A stretch of DNA of 64,000 bases from Campylorhamphus procurvoides. Lineage: Eukaryota; Chordata; Aves; Passeriformes; Dendrocolaptidae. Both the position numbers and the translations under genes were made by a program. The notes under the pieces are model-generated. The model made no database searches. It saw only the letters and a list, made by a program, of their open reading frames with translations, and had not been told where the DNA came from. The stretch is taken from the NCBI GenBank assembly GCA_013396655.1, contig WBMV01003298.1:1086695-1150694 (forward strand), given 5' to 3'. Positions 25,779 to 36,693 of this stretch are shown one piece after another. Within the stretch, counting starts at the first letter, position 1. Each line of letters begins with the position of its first letter.

Positions 25779-28181
25779 CATCTTAAAACTATTTATCCTC
25801 ACTAGAGCTTTGTACATTGAAGACCATTCTTAGTCAGCATATAAGTCTCTAACATGAAGTCTTAAAATATTGTCCTTTTGGAATATTTTACCTAAATTTC
25901 TTTTGGCTTTGTTGTTGCTAATTCTTTTGGCACAGAAGTTCTTTGAATGAGACACCCACATAATCTGTGGAATGTTAAAACAATTTATTTTAACAGCTCA
26001 AAATATCTAGTTTAGCCTTTCATGTAAATGTCTAACACTAAGTAGTTTTAATTAGAACAGGACTGATAAACATGAATATGCAACACTAGTTCTTCTAATG
26101 TTAAAATCATAACGTATATACTTTGCAGTATGGGATATAAATGCAGAGATTCTCTCCTTATCTAATTTTCACTATGTGTGGCAGTCAAGTATTTTGGAGT
26201 AGACAAGTACAATTTTGGTATCTCAGCTTCAGATTTGCATTGCAGAAAGACTCAAGCAAACAGAAGGGGAGGAGTAAATGTCTCTGTAGTGTTACATTTC
26301 CATGAGATTAATTGATGATAATGCATTTCAGATTATCCATTGGGTTAAAAGTACAAACAAAACCCAAACACATGTGTCCTTAAATCATTTCAAAATTACC
26401 AAGTCTGTCCTGCATCCTCTCAGGAAACTTCAGATTTCTCAGTGGCAAAGTGCCATGTTGAAGGGAGAATGTACCTATTTTGTACTGTAATGTCTGTATG
26501 AAAGCAGGGAGAGAAGGATGAATTTTCCTCTCACTTACAAACTTATTGCTATATAACTTCAGTCTAACTTAGAATTGTCAAAGGACCCAAGGTAGCTTGC
26601 AATATAATTAGTTATATTTCTATACAGTTGCTCAATTATATGCAATTTTATTTTCTAAATAATTTTAAGAGCGTAAAATAGCGTCATCCTATAATTTTTA
26701 GGATCTCATAAAAATACTCTAGTGCTGAGTCAATCAGTTTAAGACTATTATTTTCCAGCTCAGACTTAGATAAGTTGATGAGATGATAGAAATGAAATAG
26801 TCAACATACTTCCCTTCTTTTGCAATTAGTGTCACTAATATTTAAAGTTCTTTGGAAACAGTAATAATGAAAGAAACTTACAGAGGAGTTTATTTTAGGC
26901 CTTACTTTGTTGAAGCAAAGAAAGTTTATTATCTTTCTTTCTGACTGTTATTGTCCAAGCTGATAAACCAAGTGAGTGATGTTTTTTCCTTAGTAAGCCC
27001 CTATTTATTTTATGTTCACATTTCATGGATTAGTATCAACATAGGCTAGGCAGTAACAATCAGAATTTATGATAATAAATATTTTGCCAAGCACTTTAAA
27101 ATGAAGGTCTGAGACTGTTAAAAATCTGGCAAAAAACCACAAACAAAACCCTTTGCAAAGATTCTGCTTTCCCCACCCTCAGTTCACAGATCTGCCTGGG
27201 GTTAATAGTTTCAGTGCTATTTTTCCATAACACCCACATCTGCTTTTATCTATCCCTGTGACATTAAACACTAGAACTTCCTATACATCTGTGCACACTG
27301 TCCAGCTAAACAAGGCTGTTCAGTCCTCCTGCCAAGAGAAATGATGTACCTCTCACAGAATATTGTGCAGCCTCATTCAAATGCCTTAACAAGCTGTTCA
27401 TGACCAAGGACAACCCTGTTGATTTCAACCAGACACAGGTCTTAATAAGCATTTGAACCACCATCTCAAGTTCCCTTCATGTCCCCCGTTCTGATAGTTC
27501 TGACCATGAGCTGTAATAACAGGCCATAAAGACAGGAACATGGAGTATATTTCCCTTGGTCAGCATCACACATATAACTCCAAAGCTCAGCCACTGACAA
27601 ACATTTGTTTTCATTCTGGTCCCAGGGAAAAACTGAACGTATTCTTTAACCAAAACATCAATATGCACCTCAATATTCTACTCAATCTCAAATACCTTCT
27701 GATCAAAACAATTCTTTATGTTTTGGGGCATTAAACAAGACAAAAGTGGAAAAGTAATCAGAAAAGTGCTCTTTATAACCAACTCTACTTTCCTGGTCAG
27801 AGAGAATTCTGGTTAAATTAACTGTATAAAAAATGCACTTGCTGCATCTAGCAGAGTGAGGTTTAACACAGTAGATCTGTATTGTAAGCATACATTAAAT
27901 TGAAAAAAAATCATAAGTTTATTAAAAATCTTTGGGTGAAATCTATAAGTCTGCAAATATATAGGTTTCTTCAATGACTTAGTGACCACTTGAATTCTTC
28001 TACAGGCCTCTTATCCATCACTGATTTTTCAAACTACAAGAAAAGTGTTTGTCTTTCTTTTCAAATATATTGCATGTGTACAACCATGACTGTCTCTCAA
28101 ACACACTGGCCTTCATACCTTTACAGAACTGGAGTTGGATGCAACTATGGTACACTATCACCAGAGCTTCAGAAGATAAAT

Positions 28182-28470
28182 ATCATCATAGAATATCTCA
28201 AGTTGGATGGTACCCATAAGGATCATTGAGTCCAACTCCCAGCTTCTCACAGGACCACCTAAACCTAAACTATATGACTCAGAATGCCACTGATGCTCCT
28301 TGAACTCTGACAGGCTTGGTGCTGTGACCACTTTCCTGGGATGCCTATTCTAGCAACTGGACATTCTCTCAGTGGAGAGTCATTCCCAAACATTCAGTCT
28401 GAACTTTCCCTTCAGTGGAATGAACTTCATTCCACTTCCTCATGTCTTACCACTGGTCACAAGAGAGAGG
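28182..28470 (-). mobile_element. CR1 LINE fragment, 3' end (left part)
   Basis: Reverse-oriented CR1 3' end. It opens with ATCATCATAGAATATCTCAA, the complement of the CR1 tail, and continues with GGATCATTGAGTCCAACTCC (28219-28238) and with CTCCTTGAACTCTGACAGGC, GGTGCTGTGACCACTTTCC and CACTGGTCACAAGAGAGAGG. These are standard words of the avian CR1 3' UTR and ORF2 end on the complementary strand. It is clearly diverged from an intact element, with many substitutions and small gaps. The element breaks off at 28470 and appears to resume after the N at 28577. Confidence 0.92.
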
Positions 28471-28576
28471 GTGATGCCTAAGGTTTGGGGTGAATTTTGT
28501 GGATTTTTGGGATTTTAGAGGTATAGGTTTCTTGCTCACATATTAAGGGATGTTTGGAGCTGCTGAAAGGATTTTN
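28471..28576. other. Non-CR1 block inside a CR1, ending at a single N
   Basis: This segment begins about GTGATGCCTAAGG, is rich in T and G (GGATTTTTGGGATTTTAG at 28501-28518) and ends with ATTTT followed by the ambiguous base at 28576. It does not align with CR1, while the sequence on both sides does. It could be a small insertion, the edge of another repeat, or sequence placed here by a contig join at the N. No target-site duplication is evident. Confidence 0.6.
28576..28576. other. Ambiguous base / possible assembly join
   Basis: Single N at the edge of a non-CR1 block within a CR1. Only two N occur in the window, and both sit at structural breaks in CR1 copies, which suggests they mark contig joins and not low-quality bases. 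Confidence 0.95.
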
Positions 28577-28616
28577 GATCAGCACTTCCCCCTCCACTGT
28601 CCCCTATAAGGACTTT
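28577..28616 (-). mobile_element. CR1 LINE fragment, right part after interruption
   Basis: The words GATCAGCACTTCCCCCTCC and CCCCTATAAGGAC match the part of reverse-oriented CR1 expected directly after the GAGAGAGG at 28463-28470. It therefore reads as the continuation of the same element across an intervening block of about 105 bp. The match is short and the right boundary is a guess. Confidence 0.6.
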
Positions 28617-31600
28617 AAAAGTATGATTTAGTCTTCTTTCAAATATAAGAAAAAAGATCACAAATGAGGGGAGGGATGCAGCAGCTATGGTACAACCATA
28701 ACAGGTTTGAAAACTACACACATAAGAGAACATATGGTACTTGTCATGACTTCATTTACTATCCATCAGAGAGCCAAAATCCAGTTATTGTGATTCAAAA
28801 TATATGACCCTGCAATCATATGGAAGTACTAGTTAAATGAATAGTTATCCACAGAGTTAAAGATAACTCCAAGGGTTCAATTGGCTCAGTATGGACACTG
28901 CCAGAAACATTTGTATTTGTGTTGTGTCCCTCTTGCCAGAAGGCTTTAATCAATAATCATCTACTTTATTATTAAAATGTAGTTCATGTCATCTTGTATC
29001 TGGTGAGCTCTCCTGACTGAATTCCAAAGTCAATCAGTGATACAACCGCTGAGGAAATGGGATACCTTGCGAGAAATTCATTTATGCCCTTTATCAGTCA
29101 GGATGCACAGACCACCATAGCGCTGGCAGCCACACACCTTAAAGGGATGCATTTGTTCCTGTCTGATTTCTTGACTGTAGCAGAACTACCTCAAAATTAA
29201 ATCTTACTGATTAAAAATTATTTATATCTTGCAGCTTAATAAACACCATTAAAACCAGACCACATTTATCCTCGGTGGGACCTGCGTCAGTAGCACTATG
29301 CTGAGAACACGACTTGAGAGTTCAGGTTAAGCATTCACAGTCCTTTACAAAGTACAAGCTTAGTAAATTATTTAACATCAGCTTTAATGCAGAGACTCTG
29401 ACAGTGGCAATCATTGCCATGTACATCTATTGTATATTCCAAGTGTTTTTCTGAAGGTATAAATTCATAGAAGCACTTAACTTTGCAAATCTGCTTATTA
29501 ACTTTAGAATGCTTTAAAAAAATAAAAAAAATAGAAAGCAATTGATAGGGAAATAGGATTTAAGATTTTTCCAATTTTGCCATCTTGCAAGGAGGGAAAC
29601 ACAGGTGGGCAGTTCTACTTTGAGGACACGTGCTAATTTGTCAATGAAAATGAAGTGACATTTTTTGCAGACTGAAGAGTATTTTCTCTTCAAATGACAC
29701 AAATATATACTGTACTGTCAAACATAATCAATATCATTTGTGGAAAAGATTGATAACACACCAGACAGAAATAGACTACAGTCTTAAAGTCAAATCAAAT
29801 GAGGAATAAAGTGCTTGATAAGTAAAGTGAATGTACCACAGATCTAATTCAGGAACGATGATATTACATTGAAAAAATAATTCATATCAGTTTTAATAAT
29901 TTTTCTGGCTTTCTATCTTTTTATAACAGAAGTGAACTGCAAAAAGGGGAAGTCTTGTGGGGCAGGATCTTCTGTAAGTATTTTTACAAATATTTTATAT
30001 TTTTCATTCTGAAGTAGAATCTACAAAACTGCTTAGAATGAAGAATAGAAAAAATAAATAAAAATAGAAATTGATCTTTGTGAGGTTGAGCATGGTTCTT
30101 TTCAGAGTTCTAAAAGCTTTCATTGCATGTTCTTTCTGATCTTAGCTAGCATTAAAAATGACACTATAGAGAATAGTAAAGAGAGTGACTTCACCCACTC
30201 AAAGGGAACATACAGAAAAGAGGAGTAGCAACTCACATGTCCTTGAAGCCGCGAGCACTTTTACTATTATACCCTCCAGAAGACTGAACAACCACTGATG
30301 TGTGAAAGGTGAAGTGTCAGTGAGGTAATGACACAGTAAACCAAAGTTAAGACTTCTAATTTAGGTGCTATGAACTTCATCTATTTTAATTTCAGGTTCA
30401 CTTATGATTATGTTTCTTAATTTACAGTTATTGAAGTTCCAGGATTGGTGCTATACAAATATTTTTCATTCATGGATCTCAAAAGAGGGCAAAAGCAACA
30501 ACACATTAATTATGAAAAAGTGAATTCAGATAATTTACCCCTAGGCCTAGAATCATCACTAATTCTAAAGTTTTCAGAAGCTGGGCTTCACTCGTTGATT
30601 TTAACACATCAGGCTCCTTTCAGCAGGAAGACCACTTTGCTCCCCACTACTGAGCACTACTGGGGAGGAAAGCCATGTATTTAACATTGAGTCCCTTCTT
30701 CTAAACAACAATGTGCACATGATTTCTCCCTAAGAACCTGTAAGTTGAAATGCATTCCTCTCCCAGTTCTATCAAGCTCCCATTCTCAGGGTGCGCTGCC
30801 AGCCCAGCCCTTCTCACAGGCACTTGGGGAGCAGAATAGATATTTGCCTGTGGGATATGTTGGTATTTTCAGACATTCTTATTTTGCCATTCCACTTGCA
30901 AATCTATTGCTGGAATTAAATTATGCTGGCCCCCCTCTCAGTAATACATTCTTATCAACATCACTTCTGGCACCTTCTCTAAGCAATAAATTTACAATTT
31001 GATCATTCTTATTATTGCCTAAAGTAGTTCTTTCCTTTTGGGCTGATCACTTTTTCCTAGCACCATACACCCATGGAATGGTTCTATCTGGGGGTGACAG
31101 AATGAACCCAGATATCCTTCCCCAAAAGAAATCTGTGTTGACAGGTGTCTCTCTTTCATCTCAGAGAACAGGTAATCAAAATATTGATACCTTGCACAGA
31201 GCAGGACAAATGACTTTCTGAGTTTTCCTTCTTTCCCAGCAGGAGCCCCACACTGGCAAGGCACGCCTCAGCTCAAATCCTCACTGCTTCAAGCCAGTGA
31301 GAGAGCATTTTAAAGATTGTTCATGCAGCCTCCTGACACTGTATACTTTATAGCATTTTGTCTGACTCATCTTAGAGGACAAACTGACAAAATTTGATGG
31401 TGTGAAAAAAAAACCCCAAAGTCTGATCAACTGAAAGAAGCAGGAAAGTAATTCCAGAGCTCACACCAAAATTTTATTAATAACTGTATATTCTGTTGGA
31501 GTGGATTGCAGGGTTAATTAATAGTGTTGTACAGCTAATAATTAATCTCTCTCAGATTTGGCATTGCACTACTCAAACAAAGGGATTACTTTGGGGACTG

Positions 31601-33484
31601 AAAATGTAGGTCATAGGAGTATTCTGAGGACATACTTTGAGGAATTCTTGGAGGATTTCCATCCTCTGAAGTGAACAGTTCTAACACCTACACTAGCTGT
31701 AATAGCCTTTTGCTTATGATTCCCCCTTCCCACCCCTTTTACATCTACTGAGTATCTTCAAAAAGATATGAAATAATTTGCTCCTTGTCTTTTTGGCCTT
31801 GAATCTTTCTCCACTGAAGCCATAGGCAAAATTCCCACTGAACAGAGTAGCAATGAGTGAGTTTTACATCTCCATTAGATGTCACACTCAACATCACCTT
31901 CCTCTGCCACTGAGTATCTGGGATAGCAAGTGTACTTTTTCATAAAGAAAAGTGCTGCTTGCATGTTTTCAACTTTGGTGACACAGATAATGAAATAAAC
32001 TACATGTAAGCATCAGAGATATCTTTTGTAAATAGACCGCTATGACAAAAAAGCTGAACTGGGAAATTTTGTTACATTTCATCACTGTTTCACTACCCTT
32101 CAAGAATATTAATCTTCAAACTAAGAATCAGGTAATAATCCTGAAGATATCATCCCAATAATGGCTGGATTTTCAGTTAATGGACCAAGCTGAAGACAAG
32201 GGCAGTCAACACTATAACAAACTAAAGTAATATAACCAATATCAAGGGGATTATTGCTATCATAAACTGTATTAAATGGTTTATAAAAGGAATGACTGGG
32301 GCTTTCTTTTCTTTACTTTTTTGAGTTATGTGAAGCAGAGTAGATAAGAGACTGTTTTGTTAACTAAGTTGTTTCCAACCAATTTTCTAAGCATTTAGGA
32401 CAATGGGAATTCTGATCATAATGTCACATAATGAATATTTTAAATGTACCAGAGATTGTTCTTTGCTCTAATAGGTAGGGGGAATCATTAACTCACTTTT
32501 GTGATCAGATTTCATTGAAGCTGATCTATAACTCAGCATAGAGGAGCACCAGATACAGGCTGTACTCAGTTTCACTGCCAGAGCCCATCTCTTGACCATT
32601 TGAAAATCTCATAATCTGTCAGCCAATTACATTACAAGGCCAAGAGAGGATGAAAATAAATACATTGAGAGCCCTGTTGTGCACTCAGTTCTACAAATAA
32701 ACTAGATCAATAGCTGCCAGGAAGAGTCGAGTTATACGTATTTCTGCACTTGGACTGTACAGTGGAAGTAGATTCAAGTCTATTTATTTTCAGATATGAT
32801 GCATTCTTTCTTGAAGTGATAACTAATGCCTAAGCTACTCTGATAAACATTACCATATATACCAAAATAGAATATTTGTCTTGGTTAGAATGTGGCAGCT
32901 ACACAGATGCAGACCACCAGCTGCAAACTTAAACCCTTACATTAGACTAGGTGTTAAGGAATTTTTCACTAGTTCCATGATGCCAATTTTAATTTGATCT
33001 CAACCTCTCCTCAGCACCAGGAGAAATCAGGGATGGTGTTGCACAGTCTGTACGAGTTGCCAATGTTTTCTTGAAGTGCCCTTTCCCCAGGTAATGACTG
33101 GAATTTACCATGGGTCTGCCCCTTTTCATTCCTCTAGTCCATCATAGATGATCTTCATTTAGATTATCACAATACCCTTAACATTATGAATTGCACATGA
33201 TTTAGGTTAAACTGGATTTAAACCTGTTTTCAATAAAGAAATAGGAGACAGTATCCAGCACACAAAAATACTTGTTCATTAAGAGGCAAAAAATAAGTGA
33301 GCGGAGTGATAATGTCTCAAGTTATTTAGATAACAACTTGCACATAAAAAAGCCCTGAAAAACTAAAGGTGCTGTGTCCATGGACACTGTAAAGGGAGTG
33401 AAGTTAGTCATGATCTTTTATATTATCAGCAATCCAAATATTTTCTTGGAACGCCTATTTGAGTAGCTGCACCAAGGAATAGAA
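28617..33484. other. AT-rich noncoding stretch
   Basis: Contains the microexon-like segment at 29930. A short homeodomain-core cluster (GGTTAATTAATAG and GCTAATAATTAATC) lies at 31510-31550. An A-rich patch sits near 29514. No gene was recognised. Confidence 0.65.
29930..29973 (+). other. Candidate 44-nt microexon
   Basis: The segment is preceded by a pyrimidine-rich tract ending in AG (CTTTCTATCTTTTTATAACAG, final 20 bases from 29910) and followed by a near-consensus donor, GTAAGTATTT. A plausible branch site, TTTTAAT, lies about 40 nt upstream. Two of the three frames are open: VNCKKGKSCGAGSS (phase 1 in, 0 out) and SELQKGEVLWGRIF. I do not recognise either peptide. The first has a Cys-x8-Cys-like spacing with basic residues, but that is not enough to name a domain. 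No partner exon was found nearby, so this may be one of the pseudo-exons that any 64-kb window contains. Confidence 0.3.
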
Positions 33485-33665
33485 GCAAATGTCATGCTGT
33501 TGCATAAGGGCAGTCACTGCAATGGGATGTATAAACATGAGCACAGCCTGCCAAATGCACAATATTTTTTGGCTCTCCCCACTGCTGATAAGGCCTCCAC
33601 TGGAATATTGTCTGTCAAGGGAGCTGTGGCTCAACAACAGAGTCCAAAGGACAGCAATGCAAGTT
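33485..33665 (+). mobile_element. Old, decayed CR1 LINE fragment (ORF2 C-terminal part)
   Basis: Diverged CR1 of an older subfamily. The order of diagnostic words fits the CR1 reverse-transcriptase tail: GCAATGGGATGTATAAACAT, then AAGGCCTCCACTGGAATATT, then AGAGTCCAAAGGACAGCAATG. In intact CR1 these correspond to the segments coding for a GC(I/M)-type motif, a HLEYC-like motif and a VQRRA-like motif. The middle is shortened and the frame is broken. It is much more diverged than the CR1 at 36 kb, so it records an earlier wave. Boundaries are uncertain by tens of bases. Confidence 0.7.
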
Positions 33666-33716
33666 TCCACTCATTCAGAAAGTATGAGCAGTAAAGAAAA
33701 ACAATCAAACTTAATT

Positions 33717-33745
33717 AACCTTTAACTTTCCTTCAGTTAAAGGTT
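33717..33745. repeat. 11-bp inverted repeat just after a CR1 remnant
   Basis: AACCTTTAACT (33717-33727) and AGTTAAAGGTT (33735-33745) are exact complements with a 7-nt loop. With a one-base bulge the stem extends by two pairs. In AT-rich sequence this length is close to chance expectation. Confidence 0.8.
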
Positions 33746-34487
33746 TAACTCAAAATTCCTATCTCTGTATTCCACTTAATTTCAAATCTATTTAATGGAA
33801 TTTCAGCTCAGGAAGGGTTTGGGCCAATTATATCAGGCTCTCTGAGTCAGAGGTGGAAGTTAACAGGTTCATCACAAAGGAGAATAAACAGCCTAAAGAT
33901 TTTTGGGGCTCATCAAAAAGTTGTGCTACAAAATACTTTCCATATAAAGGAAAAGCCTTTTGGCAGGTAGTGATTAGAATGGAAACTCTGGAAACCTAAA
34001 GACTCTTTGTACCTTGCACTGTGACCTGTCACATGGCCTTAAATAAGTTTGAGGCTACGTTTAGTCAGTCAGTCTCAAAAAATCACCCAAATTGATTCCT
34101 AAGAGATACAATTTGAGATACAACTTACAGAAAGCAACACTGTTCATTGAAAACTAATCCTTGTTTCAAGTAGAAGCATCTTCTTACAGAGCTAATGATA
34201 CTGACCACTCAGCTATTGCCTAATCAACCAGCTTTCTCCACATCTAGTTTACCTGACATAAACCTGTTATCAAAGAACCATGAATTTGCTGATTGGATAC
34301 ATTCTCAACCACTGTAGGAGAGAAACATTTTCCTTCTTTTCATAGGTTAAATAAAGATTCTTAGATGTAAGAATGTGTGCCTTTGATTCTACCTTTTCAT
34401 GGGGAGTAATTGATCAGAGGAAAAATAAAACAGAAGTTCACAATATTGTATCTTATAAGTACTTGACTTCTTATCAGATGGTATTTT

Positions 34488-34510
34488 CTCATCTTTATGA
34501 TAAAGATGAG
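34488..34510. repeat. 10-bp inverted repeat with 3-nt loop
   Basis: CTCATCTTTA and TAAAGATGAG are perfect complements separated by TGA. About one stem of this length is expected by chance in the window. Confidence 0.8.
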
Positions 34511-34737
34511 CATTATTAGATTAATTTAAATGACTAATTGCAACATTGGGATGACAGAGTACTCTACACATGCCATTGAGGTTAAATATCATCAATATTA
34601 CAGATTTTTAATCCATCTATTGTCTTCCTCCCACACTTGTGTGTAAATAGGTTTCTTCAGCAGCTGCTCCATGTCCTTAATAGGTTTTACATATTAATCT
34701 TCTGGCATCCATCTCAGATTTCCTTTTATCTTTGATT

Positions 34738-34751
34738 TCTCTCTCTCTCTC
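34738..34751 (+). repeat. Short (CT)n repeat
   Basis: Six CT units followed by CAGG. This resembles a pyrimidine tract plus AG, but no donor follows within a plausible exon length. Confidence 0.85.
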
Positions 34752-36211
34752 AGGTGCTTTAAACTTTGTACCTTCCAAAAAGTTGTATAAAACTCATGTC
34801 CTCTCATACCTACACTATAAGTAACAGTTTAGAAAAGGTTAGTTTAATCTGTTCTAGTTTCTTTATTATCTTAATTAAGAACTACAATCTTCAGCTTATT
34901 AAAATCTAGGTCCCATGATGCTTCACTTTATTTTGGGCTAAGAAGGACATGAGGCAGGCATTCACAGGATGTGAGAAGGATGAGGAATGGCATTCACCAC
35001 CAGTATTCTCCTCTCCAAGAAAGGAGAGCCACAATGATACTGTGCCTTTCCACATTCAGTGCACCCAGGGAAAGGCTCTCACATGCTGCAAGATGAAGTA
35101 GAAGGAATTGGTGCTCATATTCCTGATGGCATTTCCTGCTGTCCAAAGATCTACTACATATCACACATTATTCACTAGCAGCCCTCATTTTGGGCTTTAT
35201 TAGTAGTCAGTTTCCTTCTTCCAATGGAATAGGCATGCAAAAAATAATTTTCTCTCAAACACAGGTCATCTTCCTCCTTCTCACAAATCCCATTTGTTCT
35301 TTTGCTCATAATTTTACTCAGTCCTTCTGTATGAATTTGCTCTCTCCAAAGGGCTTTCTTCAACTGAAAGTTATCATAAGTATGTTGGTTACTTCTTTTG
35401 AGTCACAAAAATGGATTTAACCCCATTATGAGCAGTACCTTTTTGGAATACCTCATCCCCAGTGGAGGTCCCTTTCAATTATATACCGCGAACAGGCACA
35501 TCAACTTCCCTCTTTTTGTACCAAAATAGATCATTCACAGGCAGAAAGCTCCTTTGACTTTCCAAGTATTGATTAGGGGAGATTTGGACCGGTTTGATGC
35601 TGCATTACATCCTGTATATCTAACAGGCTCACAGGAATGCATCTATATTTCACTGCAATCTGATTACCACAGACAACTGGCTTTTAAGTCTCACTACTAT
35701 GATTTCAAGGCAACAAGGAGTGAGGAACATATGGCACTATTGCTACAGGACTAAGATATTTAAGTCTTCTAAAGAACCAACCGACCTCTGACTTACAAAT
35801 GGTTTTTTTTTTTGATTTTTAAAATCTCAGCAGTCTATGCTGCATAGAAACCGTCAGTTAGCTTAACAACCTGTACACATACAGCATAATGTCTTCCAAT
35901 AACACTGCCTGCCAGGAGTCGCCATCTGTACTTCCTCTGCTGGGAACAGCCAAACTGTTACACACAGTTGGGCTAACATAGGAGTAACATACAAGATTCC
36001 TCACCACAAATGTTGGGGTGCATATGGAGGCTTCACAACAGGCTGGAGAGCAGCACCATGGAAAGGGCCCAGGGGTCCTTATCAATGGCAGGTGGAATAT
36101 GAGTCAGCAGTGGCCTGGCAGCCAGGAGGGTCAACCTGTCCTGGGGGGCATCAGACACAGCATCACCAGCCAGGCTAGAGAGGGGATTGTCCTGCTCTGC
36201 TCTGCACTGGG

Positions 36212-36693
36212 GTGACTTCACCTTCAATATTGTGGCAGTTTGGGGTGTCAAAATATAAAAGACATTAAGCTATTATTGACCATCCAAAGGAGGGCCATGA
36301 GGATGGTGGAGAAGCTGTGTAAGGAGCAGCTGAGGACACTTGGACTGTTCAGCATTGAGGAGACTGAGGGGAGATCGCATTGGGGTCTGCAGCTTTCTCC
36401 CAGGGGGAAGCTGAGGGGCAGGTCTTGATCTCTCTGGTGACCAGGGACAGANGTGACTTCACCTTCAATATTGTGGCAGTTTGGGGTGTCAAAATATAAA
36501 AGACATTAAGCTATTATTGACCATCCAAAGGAGGGCCATGAGGATGGTGGAGAAGCTGTGTAAGGAGCAGCTGAGGACACTTGGACTGTTCAGCATTGAG
36601 GAGACTGAGGGGAGATCGCATTGGGGTCTGCAGCTTTCTCCCAGGGGGAAGCTGAGGGGCAGGTCTTGATCTCTCTGGTGACCAGGGACAGAA
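36212..36693 (+). repeat. Perfect 241-bp tandem duplication with an N at the junction
   Basis: Copy 1 is 36212-36452 and copy 2 is 36453-36693, both starting GTGACTTCACCTTC. By eye they are identical base for base, except that the last base of copy 1 is the N at 36452, which is A at the matching place in copy 2 (36693). Both copies lie inside one CR1 element, which should have this segment only once. Exact identity in otherwise diverged dead retroelement sequence, with the N precisely at the junction, suggests two overlapping contig ends joined without merging. A very recent real duplication is the alternative. Confidence 0.97.
36452..36452. other. Ambiguous base / probable assembly join
   Basis: Single N located exactly between the two identical 241-bp copies. 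Confidence 0.95.

Larger units (their letters stand above)
22561..28181. other. AT-rich noncoding stretch
   Basis: Holds the purine tracts at 25016 and 25746 and the weak exon-like segment at 24068. The 117-codon minus-strand frame at 25126-25479 lies in slightly GC-richer sequence and has no recognisable motif. Nothing else was seen. Confidence 0.65.
33746..36029. other. AT-rich noncoding stretch, nothing recognised beyond small repeats
   Basis: Holds the 10-bp hairpin at 34488, the CT repeat at 34738 and a T-rich patch near 35803. The sequence just before 36030 may hide further decayed CR1, but I cannot align it by eye. Confidence 0.65.

Noticed and set aside
34018..34070. MIR-like phrase (GTGACCTGTCACATGG ... 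TTGAGGCT)
   Set aside because: The match is short and gapped, MIR copies are scarce in birds, and no core-SINE context is visible.
36240..36669. Two identical 62-codon frames that could suggest a duplicated gene
   Set aside because: They are the CR1 ORF2 tail present twice because of the 241-bp duplication, not a gene family.
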